This document shows, piece after piece, positions 24,042 through 31,315 of a stretch of DNA of 64,000 bases. The notes under the pieces were generated by a model. The model was given only the letters and a program-made list of their open reading frames with translations. It made no database searches and was not told where the DNA came from. A program made the position numbers and the translations under genes. Source of the stretch: HGM12998 sp900756495 (GTDB taxonomy: Bacteria > Bacillota > Clostridia > Oscillospirales > Oscillospiraceae); NCBI GenBank assembly GCA_958477305.1, contig CAUEFI010000017.1, forward strand, positions 1 to 64,000. Reading direction: 5' to 3'. Within the stretch, counting starts at the first letter, position 1. Every line of letters begins with the position of its first letter.

Positions 24042-24851
24042 TTATTCCGCAGTTTCCAGATAAAGCAGGCAGATATAAAGCCAGTTCGGCTCAAGCTGAT
24101 AGACTGAGATGGTCCCGTCTGCCTCCCGGGAAAAAATTCCGCTGGCGCTCTCTATCTGATAGATCGTTCCGCCCATAGTGAACTGAAGATCGAATTCATA
24201 TTTCCCCTGGCTGTCCAGAGGTTCGGCAGTAGCAGCAGTCCCCTCCAGGATATTCTGCACATAAGCGCTGTATCCCTTGGATACGGTGCGTTCTGCAACA
24301 GATCCGTCCAGGGCCAGCACCGTGCCAGTATGTTCCGTGTCGGCAGAATCGCCGAGCACCTCACCTGTCACATGTCCGAACTCAGCGGGGGGAAGTGACA
24401 GGGCCTTGGCAGGCCCTTGGAACCAAGTCCACTCTATCTCTTCCGGATACCGCGTGCCCACAAACAAGGATTCCTCGGTGAGGATGACAGACAGGCGACA
24501 GTGTTCCTCTCCTTGACCAATCCCCAGCTCCATGGCTGAGCCCATGATTGGCGAAGTCCCGTTGTATGGTGCAAGCTGGGCGGGATCTATGGCGCTCATG
24601 GTACTCCAAATCTCCTCTGCCTGCGCACGACTTGTTGGGACAAAGACCTCTCCTTCTGGAAAGAGGCCAGAGGTAAAGCCCATATAGACAGACACGCTAT
24701 CCGGGGCCTCCAGAATGGGAATCAACTCAGCAAGAGCAGGAGGTGTAAGATTGGGCGGGTCAGCCGCAGAATCATCTCCACGTACAGAAGCGCATCCGCT
24801 TAGGGCGGAAATAATCGCGGCTGACGCCAGAACTTTCGCCCATATTCTCAT
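24042..24851 (-). CDS. Secreted lipoprotein, 269 aa, unknown function
   Basis: Starts MRIWAKVLASAAIISALSGC after AAGGAG; the lipobox LSGC gives lipidation at Cys20. The mature part has no recognised domain. It contains SVSVYMGFTSGLFPEGEVFV, a segment TEHTGTVLALDGSVAERTVS and a beta-rich end YEFDLQFTMGGTIYQIES. It is likely anchored to the outer face of the membrane. It is the single gene of the cassette headed by copy B. Confidence 0.75.
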   Translation of the reverse strand: MRIWAKVLASAAIISALSGCASVRGDDSAADPPNLTPPALAELIPILEAPDSVSVYMGFTSGLFPEGEVFVPTSRAQAEEIWSTMSAIDPAQLAPYNGTSPIMGSAMELGIGQGEEHCRLSVILTEESLFVGTRYPEEIEWTWFQGPAKALSLPPAEFGHVTGEVLGDSADTEHTGTVLALDGSVAERTVSKGYSAYVQNILEGTAATAEPLDSQGKYEFDLQFTMGGTIYQIESASGIFSREADGTISVYQLEPNWLYICLLYLETAE

Positions 24852-24911
24852 GTGGCAACTCCTTACTTTATAAAATAACCACTAATTTAGGCAACCGTTT
24901 TCAGACAGCAG

Positions 24912-25112
24912 AAAATTTATGTTCCCACCGGAATCTCCTCCCTGCTCTCCGCCGTTGGCGGGCGCTCAGGTTGTTTCCATCTGTATTATATCGCAGATAC
25001 CCCCGGAGACTGACATTATTTTTCAAAATTTTTAAAAAATTTTGTCCAGCCGCGCCCCTCTGTCTGTATAACGTCTCAGGAGGCAAAAATCTCACAGGAT
25101 TTTCGCCTTTTT
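24912..25112 (-). repeat. Cassette leader repeat, copy B (complete)
   Basis: Same order as copies A and D: hairpin plus GAGACGTTATACAGACAG, spacer, TGTCAG promoter, leader stem, ribosome site, GTGGGAACATAA (here GTG instead of ATG). The -10 region carries an insertion, reading TATAATACAGATG. Confidence 0.8.
24982..25015 (-). promoter_or_regulatory. ECF-type promoter, copy B (variant -10)
   Basis: TGTCAG (25010-25015), 19 nt, then TATAATACAGATG in place of TATATAGATG. The change creates a perfect TATAAT, so this copy may also be read by the housekeeping sigma factor (inference). Confidence 0.55.
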
Positions 25113-25187
25113 TTCAGAAAATTTTTGAGGGCCGGGCGAAGTGCGCCCGGCCCTCTCTCTGAATCTGCCGCAAGCCACCCATATTGT

Positions 25188-25793
25188 TTAAGTAATGGCT
25201 TCAGGGCGCCGTGAGACGTTCGAAACATAAAACAGCCAGCGCGAGCCGTTAAAGAGCCAGTTCTCCTTGGTGTCAATGGCATACAGGTTGTGATTCAGGA
25301 AATAAAAGCGTATGGAATGTTCCGTATCTGCCACGCCATATTCCTCAAATGTACACAGAACCGGCTTCCCAGTCGCCAGCTCAATAATCTCCTCTGTGGA
25401 GCTGAAACGAAATTTCAGTTTGGAAAAATCATAGTTGGAGAGTACGCTCACCCGCGTGAACATATCTTCAATTTGGTGTAGCCGGGCTTTGGGCTCGGAA
25501 AATGAAATCCTTCCGCCTTCGCCGCTTTCACCATAATACTGGCCGTCAATCATATAATAGCGCTTTTGGGAGTTGGAGTACTCTATGCTGTAATCCGGAT
25601 CTGACCGGGTCTCCACAATGTGGTCGCTCCAATGCCGCTCCGGACTCCAGTAGACAAGCTCGCCCTCCAGGCAAAATTTATTGCTTGCAAGGGTATGGAT
25701 AAACAAATCGCTTCTGTGCCGCGGAACAAACAGCGCGGCGGACAGAACCGCCAAAGCGGCCACGATTCCCAGGATACGGACAGCTTTTTTCAT
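25188..25793 (-). CDS. Secreted or membrane-anchored 201-aa protein, copy 2
   Basis: Near-identical to the product at 20898-21503 (two substitutions, near residues 16 and 33), and the DNA is almost unchanged including the 3' flank with the GAGGGCCGGGCG stem. It starts three bases after the stop of the 199-aa gene, with no clear ribosome site, so translation is probably coupled. In both copies it is the last gene of its cassette, behind an unrelated first gene. Role unknown. Confidence 0.8.
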   Translation of the reverse strand: MKKAVRILGIVAALAVLSAALFVPRHRSDLFIHTLASNKFCLEGELVYWSPERHWSDHIVETRSDPDYSIEYSNSQKRYYMIDGQYYGESGEGGRISFSEPKARLHQIEDMFTRVSVLSNYDFSKLKFRFSSTEEIIELATGKPVLCTFEEYGVADTEHSIRFYFLNHNLYAIDTKENWLFNGSRWLFYVSNVSRRPEAIT

Positions 25794-25796
25794 ATC

Positions 25797-26396
25797 TTAC
25801 ATATTATATATAGTTTTGTCTTCACTTCCGTATCCAACTTGCCCAGTTTTGGAACAAGTCACATTCAGTGTTGAGGAAAAGATAGGTTGGCTGCCTTGAA
25901 AATACGCATAGCTGCAACTTACTTTTGCTGTAGAGCCGTCATGATAACTGGTGCCTTCGTTACCAAATCCACTCGTAATTGGTTCATTGGATGAATCGAC
26001 AGCCCACAGATCGGTTTCTTCGGGAATACATATTGCAGTGGTTCCATTATAATAGAAAAATCCTGCAAGCAGTACTTTTATCGTCCATGTACTAGACCCG
26101 ACAGGATACCACAAATGTGCAGAAATTCCGCCGACCTTTCCAGAATCAGCTCGGGTTACCGGGCTATCTACAACATAGAGACGGCTTTCTACAACATAAT
26201 CCCCCACAATTTCTGTTTTCTCGGTTTCTAGTCTGCATGGTGCGCCTAAGATACCCTCTGCAAAGGCAAGTTCTTCTTTTATTTCTGCTGATATAACAGA
26301 GATTTCATTATCTAAGCGATTGACGGCAAACGCTGAAATCGACATTAATTGAATCCCAATAACTAACGCAATAGCAATAAATATTTTACGTTTCAT
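25797..26396 (-). CDS. Secreted protein, 199 aa, unknown, AT-rich
   Basis: Starts MKRKIFIAIALVIGIQLMSI with a cleavable signal (SAFA near residue 24) after GGGAGG. The mature domain is beta-rich with VVDSPVTRADSGKVGGISAH, STWTIKVLLAGFFYYNGTTA and STLNVTCSKTGQVGYGSEDK. The pattern of aromatic-rich strands around YYNGTT resembles YYDGTVGRTYKVEV of the 141-aa protein two genes upstream, so they may be distant relatives. AT-rich compared with core genes. Headed by copy A. Confidence 0.7.
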   Translation of the reverse strand: MKRKIFIAIALVIGIQLMSISAFAVNRLDNEISVISAEIKEELAFAEGILGAPCRLETEKTEIVGDYVVESRLYVVDSPVTRADSGKVGGISAHLWYPVGSSTWTIKVLLAGFFYYNGTTAICIPEETDLWAVDSSNEPITSGFGNEGTSYHDGSTAKVSCSYAYFQGSQPIFSSTLNVTCSKTGQVGYGSEDKTIYNM

Positions 26397-26461
26397 GGTT
26401 TAATAACCTCCCTTTATTTTTCTCAACAGCCCTGTGGATTCTTTTTTCAGATAGCAAAAAA

Positions 26462-26652
26462 CTTATGTTCCCATCGGAATCTCCTCCTTTCTGTCCTCCG
26501 CCATTGGCGGGCGCTCAGGTTGTTTCCATCTATATATTGCAGATGCCTCCGAAAACTGACATTATTTTTTAAAAATTTTTGCCCAGCCGCGCCCCTCTGT
26601 CTATATAACGTCTCAGGGGGCGAAAATCTCGCAGGATTTTTAAAAAAATTTT
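26462..26652 (-). repeat. Cassette leader repeat, copy A (complete)
   Basis: In minus-strand order: GCGAGATTTTCG, GAGACGTTATATAGACAG, spacer, TGTCAG-N19-TATATAGATG, GGAAACAACCTGAGCGCCCG, stem CCGCCA/TGGCGG, AAGGAGGAG and ATGGGAACATAA. It sits between the sigma/anti-sigma operon and the 199-aa plus 201-aa cassette. Confidence 0.8.
26529..26561 (-). promoter_or_regulatory. ECF-type promoter, copy A
   Basis: Minus strand TGTCAG (26556-26561), 19 nt, TATATAGATG. The same boxes and spacing as the promoter of the sigma factor gene itself. Confidence 0.7.
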
Positions 26653-26672
26653 TTGAAGGTGCGGCAGCGGCA

Positions 26673-27098
26673 TTATCGAACCACGATAGATGTGAATTCC
26701 CGGAATCTCATATCCTCGCCCTCCGAGTTGCGGGCGAAGACGGTGACCTCCACCTTGTATGTACGTCCTACAGTTCCATCATAATAAATGGTGTTGCTGT
26801 ATTCTGCCGAATTGCTGATTGCCATTCCCTCGCTGTACTCGGTATAGGTGTGCTTTGGCAGCCAGGAAGTCCCGCTCTTCTCATATATGGCAATTTCCAA
26901 TGCACCCAGCCGGCTCATTCGACCATTACAGGCTACAGAAAATTCTATTGCTATCTGCCCGCCGCCGTAGGCATAGGCGTCCATATAGTAGTCGCTGATC
27001 TGAGCACTTGCTCTGGTATCCGCCGCCAATGCGGAGACTGAAAGCAGGAAAGACAGTGCCAAAACAAGCAGAACGAAATTTCCAAATCTCTTTTTCAT
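26673..27098 (-). CDS. Secreted protein, 141 aa, unknown
   Basis: Starts MKKRFGNFVLLVLALSFLLS with cleavage near ALAA (residue ~26). The mature ~115 residues are beta-rich (IAIEFSVACNGRMSRLGALE; YYDGTVGRTYKVEVTVFARN). It resembles small DUF6147-type secreted proteins in layout, without certainty. It begins eight bases after the anti-sigma gene and so is part of the sigma operon. Confidence 0.7.
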   Translation of the reverse strand: MKKRFGNFVLLVLALSFLLSVSALAADTRASAQISDYYMDAYAYGGGQIAIEFSVACNGRMSRLGALEIAIYEKSGTSWLPKHTYTEYSEGMAISNSAEYSNTIYYDGTVGRTYKVEVTVFARNSEGEDMRFREFTSIVVR

Positions 27099-27106
27099 CT
27101 CATCAC

Positions 27107-28009
27107 TTACCCTTCATAAATAGAATTGATCATTTCTTCCAATGAGATAGCGCCATCGCTCGCCGTAATGGAGCACTCCAGGCCCCCGACATACCAGACC
27201 GCCGTCGTATATCCGCTGTTCCCAAAAAGATAGTGGTCAGTACCGCCCACAGAATAAATCGTCATCGGATCGTCGTCCTTTTCAAAAGTGCTGCTGTCCC
27301 CGTTGAGATTCTTAACCCGGATTACAATACTCTCAGCCTTGCTGTTTTCGTAGTAAGCGCTGAGTATGACTCGCCCGGAACTGGGAAACTCGCCTGCAGA
27401 TACGTATTGCAGGATATATCCGTCCGGAATCCATGTCGGTACTACGCGTTCTGTCACGCCGTAGTCGTCCAGGGCCTCCTGAAGGCTCTGATAGTCCGTA
27501 TCCTGCGTATAATTGGTTCCGCCGGAGGAAGGCAGGGGCGTTCCCTCCGTGGGCTCGAACCAGAACTGTTCCCTGTTCCAGGCGCCCACCATCTGCAAAA
27601 AGCTCTGGTAGCCCAGGGCTGCGGGCAGGGCGAAGACCACAAGGACGGCGATCAGGGCGGCGGCGATCAGGGTGTGGCGGAACCGGCGGCGGCCCGGATG
27701 GGGCCGGGAAGCGGGCGGAGGCGGAGGAGCCGGGACAAGCTCCTCCCAGTCCTCCGCAAAGAGGGACAGGCCCTCTCCCTCAGGGGTATTGAAGTGCGTC
27801 TGAAAATCCGACCAGGCCTTGTCAATATCCGTCAGCCGCCCGGTGGGATGTTCTTTTTCCCGTTTTATTATCACCTCCAGAATGGCGTTGATGCAGTCCT
27901 CGTCCTCCGCTTCGTCCGAAAAGTGAATGGAGGTTCGCAGCAGCTCCTCCAGCTCCTCCGTGCTCATCTGGTCCAGATAGGCGTATTTGGGGCTGTCGTC
28001 TTTAGCCAT
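27107..28009 (-). CDS. Membrane-spanning putative anti-sigma factor with DUF4367 domain
   Basis: A 300-aa protein after AGGAGG. The cytoplasmic N-terminal part (~1-108) is acidic and helical (DQMSTEELEELLRTSIHFSD). One helix follows at ~112-130 (TLIAAALIAVLVVFALPAAL), then an outer domain with the DUF4367 signature VPTWIPDGYILQYVS. This topology (cytoplasmic sigma-binding part, one helix, outer sensor) is that of anti-sigma factors paired with clostridial ECF sigma factors. It lies 62 bp after the sigma gene and has its own TGTCAG promoter. Confidence 0.75.
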   Translation of the reverse strand: MAKDDSPKYAYLDQMSTEELEELLRTSIHFSDEAEDEDCINAILEVIIKREKEHPTGRLTDIDKAWSDFQTHFNTPEGEGLSLFAEDWEELVPAPPPPPASRPHPGRRRFRHTLIAAALIAVLVVFALPAALGYQSFLQMVGAWNREQFWFEPTEGTPLPSSGGTNYTQDTDYQSLQEALDDYGVTERVVPTWIPDGYILQYVSAGEFPSSGRVILSAYYENSKAESIVIRVKNLNGDSSTFEKDDDPMTIYSVGGTDHYLFGNSGYTTAVWYVGGLECSITASDGAISLEEMINSIYEG

Positions 28010-28028
28010 GTCCGGGACCTCCTTTTGT

Positions 28029-28061
28029 CTCTATCATTGCCGTTCAGCGCAAAAGCTGACA
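28029..28061 (-). promoter_or_regulatory. ECF-type promoter before the anti-sigma gene
   Basis: Minus strand TGTCAGCTTTTGCG (from 28061), 19 nt after TGTCAG, then TGATAGAG. The first 14 bases equal those of the sigma gene promoter. It lies in the sigma/anti-sigma gap. Confidence 0.55.
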
Positions 28062-28071
28062 CAGCAAGCCA

Positions 28072-28599
28072 TTATTTTTTCTTCCTCCACTCCGGGAAGA
28101 TCTCGTTCAGCTTTGCCCGGATGCGCTCCAGCCGCTTTTGGCTGGCCCACAGGGTGATGCCGAACTCCCCGGCCACCGCTCTATGGCCCGCCTTATCAAT
28201 GACGAGACGCTTTAAAAACCGGAACTCCTCCGGGGTCAGAGCCCCCCTGATTTTCTCCAGCGGATCCGGCTCCTCGCCGGCCAGCGCCGCCCTCTCCACA
28301 ACGCGGGGCGCGGCGGCAGCGGCTGCGGCGGCCTCGCTCAGGGAGAAAAAGTACCGGAGATACCGGGCGCGTGCCCGCTCATAGGCCCGTATCTTGTATT
28401 TCAGGGCCTGCATCAGCCAGCCGCCGGGGTTTTCGTGGTCCATCAGCTTGTCGATGTGGGTGACCGCCTCGTGAAAGGTGTCCTGCACCAGCTCTTCCGC
28501 CTGCGGCAAATTTTTCAGCACGCTGCGCGCATAGATGGTAAGTTTATCAAAATATTCCAAAAAGAGCCGTTCTATCATCTGCTCCTGCTCCGGGCGCAT
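28072..28599 (-). CDS. ECF-like RNA polymerase sigma-70 family factor
   Basis: A 175-aa protein. Region 2: LFLEYFDKLTIYARSVLKNL and AEELVQDTFHEAVTHIDKL, with PGGWLMQALKYKIRAYERAR. An Ala-rich linker (eight Ala) leads to region 4: LTPEEFRFLKRLVIDKAGHR and the HTH VAGEFGITLWASQKRLERIR. Size and two-domain layout fit the ECF group. It probably recognises TGTCAG-N19-TATATAGA, which lies upstream of its own gene and of the cassettes (inference from shared promoter). Confidence 0.88.
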   Translation of the reverse strand: MRPEQEQMIERLFLEYFDKLTIYARSVLKNLPQAEELVQDTFHEAVTHIDKLMDHENPGGWLMQALKYKIRAYERARARYLRYFFSLSEAAAAAAAAPRVVERAALAGEEPDPLEKIRGALTPEEFRFLKRLVIDKAGHRAVAGEFGITLWASQKRLERIRAKLNEIFPEWRKKK

Positions 28600-28702
28600 G
28601 GGAGATCCCCCCTTCGGGGATTGATTTTACCATATTTTCAAATTTTTTCTATCACAAAATCTTATTTTTCTCCCGCCTTCGTGCCGGAGCGCCCGCCGTT
28701 CA

Positions 28703-28735
28703 TCTATATATGTCAGAAAAACGCAAAAGCTGACA
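28703..28735 (-). promoter_or_regulatory. Autoregulatory ECF-type promoter of the sigma gene
   Basis: Minus strand TGTCAG (28730-28735), 19 nt, TATATAGATG (28701-28710). It lies ~105 bp before the sigma gene ATG. Upstream at 28771-28801 is the hairpin GCCGGATTCTC/GAGAATCCGGC that ends the kinase operon. Confidence 0.7.
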
Positions 28736-28768
28736 TAAAAATGAAAAAAATTTTTTTGCCTGCGCAGA

Positions 28769-28803
28769 CAGCCGGATTCTCTTCCGAGAATCCGGCTGTC
28801 CGT
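28769..28803 (-). terminator. Terminator after the histidine kinase gene
   Basis: ACAGCCGGATTCTC and GAGAATCCGGCTGT form a 14-bp stem with loop GGAA, just after the kinase stop (28818) on the minus strand. A run of T and A (AAAAAAATTTTTTT) follows. Confidence 0.75.
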
Positions 28804-28817
28804 CTGTGCTTTATGAT

Positions 28818-29726
28818 TTAAAGCGGCCGTTCGGCCCGCCAGGAGACGGTAACGGTGAACTGTTCCCCCTCCAGCGCAGCCGACGCCTCTCCGCCCATCT
28901 GCTGGGTCAGCGTCTTGACAATAGCCAGCCCCAGGCCGGTGTTCCGGCCCGTGCGGGTTTTGTCTGCGGTATAGAAGCGGTCGAAGACATGGGGCAGATC
29001 CTCCTCCGCCAGCCCCTGGCAGCCGTTGCGGAAGCTGGTCACCACTCGCTCCCCCTCCCGGTACAGCCGCACCTCCAAGGTCTCCCGCCCGTGGTCCAGG
29101 GCGTTGCGGATGAGGTTTGTGTACACCCGCGTCACTCCGCCGGGATCGGCCAGAATCGCACACCCCTCTTCCAGGGACACCTCCGCCTGAAAGCCCGCCC
29201 CCTCAAAGTCGCCGTAAAAGGAGGCCAGCAGCCCGGAGAGAATTTTTCCCGGCTCCACCCGCTCCAGGGACAGCGGGTACTCGCCTCCCTCCAGCCGTGA
29301 GAGGTCGTAAAAGCCGGTAATCAGATCCTGGAGATTCCTGGCCCGCCCCTCTACCACGGCTAGGTACTCCCGCCGCTCCTCCTCGCTCAGGCTCTCCCCC
29401 TCCAGCAGCTGGAGGTAGCCCAGGATGGAGGTGAGGGGGGTGCGCAGGTCGTGGGAGACGTTGGCAATCTGGCGGCGGAGGGCCCCCTCCCGCTCCCGCC
29501 AGGCCGATTCGTCGGCGGCCCGGAGCTCCAGGAGTATGTTGATCTGTTCCATCAGCTCCTCAGCGGCCGGATTTGGCGTCTCCAGCCGCAGAGGCCCCCC
29601 TCCCTTCCGGCGCAGCACCTCCCGGAGCTGCCGCGCGGCGGAGCGCAGGTTGCGCTCCGCCGTATAGGCCCGCAGCAGCAGGAAGAGGCACGCCGCCGCC
29701 AGCAGGATGATGAGAAACCGTTCCAC
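28818..29726 (-). CDS. Sensor histidine kinase
   Basis: A 302-aa kinase from GTG 29726 (MERFLIILLAAACLFLLLRA) after AGGAGG. One N-terminal helix and no outer sensor domain, as in intramembrane-sensing kinases linked to peptide-antibiotic ABC exporters. The H-box is ANVSHDLRTPLTSILGYLQL (His92). The ATPase has LIRNALDHG, HVFDRFYTADKTRTGRN and TGLGLAIVKTL. No response regulator gene lies in this operon. Candidate partner: the OmpR-type regulator at 50426-51115 (inference). Confidence 0.93.
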   Translation of the reverse strand: MERFLIILLAAACLFLLLRAYTAERNLRSAARQLREVLRRKGGGPLRLETPNPAAEELMEQINILLELRAADESAWREREGALRRQIANVSHDLRTPLTSILGYLQLLEGESLSEEERREYLAVVEGRARNLQDLITGFYDLSRLEGGEYPLSLERVEPGKILSGLLASFYGDFEGAGFQAEVSLEEGCAILADPGGVTRVYTNLIRNALDHGRETLEVRLYREGERVVTSFRNGCQGLAEEDLPHVFDRFYTADKTRTGRNTGLGLAIVKTLTQQMGGEASAALEGEQFTVTVSWRAERPL

Positions 29727-29749
29727 GGCCCGGCCTCCTTTTTCTCTGA

Positions 29750-30517
29750 TTATGCAATGGTCCGGCGGCGGAACAGCAGCAGGCCGGCGGCCGAACTGCC
29801 CCAGAACCAGCCCATCCCCACCGCCCAGCAGCGCAGCAGATACCCGGGATTCCCCGCCATGCTCTCCAGCCGCACAAAGGGTTCGACCAGGAAACACAGC
29901 CGAATCTCCTCTATGGCCCGGGACGCAGCGCCCAGCGGCTCCACATTCAGCGCGATCAGCTCCGGGATGGAGGCGCCCCAGATCAGGATCATGATATAGG
30001 CAAAGGCCACCCCCGCGCCGCTTTTGATCTGAAAATAGAGCGCATTGACAAGCCCAAGGGCCCCGATCCAGAGCGGGAGCGCGCAGAAAACCTGAAACAG
30101 GACATCCCCCAGGGGACCTGCCGCCTCTGGCCACGCCTCCCGCCCCGGCAGGCACAGGGCCAAGGCCAGGAAGCAGCCGACGACAATTGCGGCGCAGAGT
30201 ACCCCAAGCAGGAGGGCGGAGAAGACCTTTCCAAAGTAGATCCGCTCTCTGGGCGCTCCGAAGGTAATCTCATTTTTCAGGGTGCCGTGCTTGTACTGTT
30301 CGTTAAAGACCATGTCGCCCATGGCCAGGGCCATCAGTAGCCCGAACGGGAGAAGGTCCTCCAGGATGACCGCCATGCGCGCTACCCGCCCGCCTCCGGC
30401 CGGGATCCACACGGTCATCGCAAAGAGCCATGCGCCCAGCAGCAGAATCCCGGTCAGCACAAAGGGATATCTGCGGCGGGAGACCTTCCACAGCTCGGCG
30501 CGTATATAGTTGAGCAT
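29750..30517 (-). CDS. ABC-2 type permease subunit (lantibiotic/bacitracin immunity-like), second
   Basis: A 255-aa protein with six hydrophobic helices, starting MLNYIRAELWKVSRRRYPFV. The motif GDMVFNEQYKHGTLKNEITF then RERIYFGKVFSA is shared with the preceding permease (DMVFSDQFKNNTLKNEVSFG), so the two are paralogues and probably form a heterodimer. They resemble the NisE/NisG and BcrB-like permeases. Confidence 0.85.
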   Translation of the reverse strand: MLNYIRAELWKVSRRRYPFVLTGILLLGAWLFAMTVWIPAGGGRVARMAVILEDLLPFGLLMALAMGDMVFNEQYKHGTLKNEITFGAPRERIYFGKVFSALLLGVLCAAIVVGCFLALALCLPGREAWPEAAGPLGDVLFQVFCALPLWIGALGLVNALYFQIKSGAGVAFAYIMILIWGASIPELIALNVEPLGAASRAIEEIRLCFLVEPFVRLESMAGNPGYLLRCWAVGMGWFWGSSAAGLLLFRRRTIA

Positions 30518-30541
30518 GTAAGGTTCTCCCCCCTTCAGATA

Positions 30542-31315
30542 TCAATTGATTTCCCGCCTCTGAAAGCCCACAAGCCCTACTGCAGTGGAGATAACAAACC
30601 ACCCCGCTCCAATGGCCAGCGCTCTCCCGCAGAAAGCCCAGTCGAAGGCCCCTGTCATCTGTTCGAAGGGAGCGGTCAGCATGACGCCGTAAACCTGCCA
30701 AAAGAACGCCGACGCCAGGTTCGCCAGCAGATACCATACCTGCGGCAGCACCAGGAAGACGACCACTGCGGCAATGGCGGCCAGAGTGCTGCTTTTGAAC
30801 AGGAAAAAGAGCGCGATAATCAGCGCCTGGGCCCCCAGCCACAGGGGCAGGGCCACCAGCAGGCAGTAGCCCACCAGCTTGAGGGTGGCCAGATTGGACT
30901 CCGGATCGCCGGGCAGCAGCACCCGGCACAGGCCTAGATAGAAGACAATCATAACAGCACACAGGCACACCGCCGTGATACAGGCGGCCAGCAGCTTGCC
31001 CAGATAAATCCTTCCCCGGGGCAGGCCGAAGGAAACCTCATTTTTCAGCGTGTTGTTCTTAAACTGATCGGAGAAGACCATATCGCCGGTGACAATGGCG
31101 CAGTACAGCCCCATAGAGAGGCCCATGACCAGAATGCCTGCGCCGTCGGTAAAGGTAATGGTATTGCTGCTGGTGACGTTAGAAGCCCAGAGGGCGGCCA
31201 GCAGCGCCTCCCCCGCCAGCATCACCGCCAGAAAAAGATAGGTATAGGGCCGGTGAAGCACCTTGAAGAGCTCGGCCCGCGTATAGTCGAAAAATCCTGC
31301 CCGGCGCTCAGACAT
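30542..31315 (-). CDS. ABC-2 type permease subunit, first
   Basis: A 257-aa permease from ATG 31315 (MSERRAGFFDYTRAELFKVL), overlapping the ATPase stop by eight bases, with GGAGG inside the ATPase 3' end. Six helices. The shared motif TLKNEVSFGLPRGRIYLGKL marks it as paralogue of the next permease. Together with the ATPase it should export or expel a peptide or antibiotic from the membrane. Confidence 0.85.
   Translation of the reverse strand: MSERRAGFFDYTRAELFKVLHRPYTYLFLAVMLAGEALLAALWASNVTSSNTITFTDGAGILVMGLSMGLYCAIVTGDMVFSDQFKNNTLKNEVSFGLPRGRIYLGKLLAACITAVCLCAVMIVFYLGLCRVLLPGDPESNLATLKLVGYCLLVALPLWLGAQALIIALFFLFKSSTLAAIAAVVVFLVLPQVWYLLANLASAFFWQVYGVMLTAPFEQMTGAFDWAFCGRALAIGAGWFVISTAVGLVGFQRREIN

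Noticed and set aside
20900..26650. The repeated leaders considered as insertion sequences
   Set aside because: They have no terminal inverted repeats or transposase and always sit in the same place relative to the cassette genes, so a regulatory leader is more likely.
29727..30155. In-frame upstream extension of the histidine kinase gene to a 445-aa product
   Set aside because: The extension overlaps the second permease in another frame, and GTG 29726 has an AGGAGG site, so the shorter kinase is preferred.
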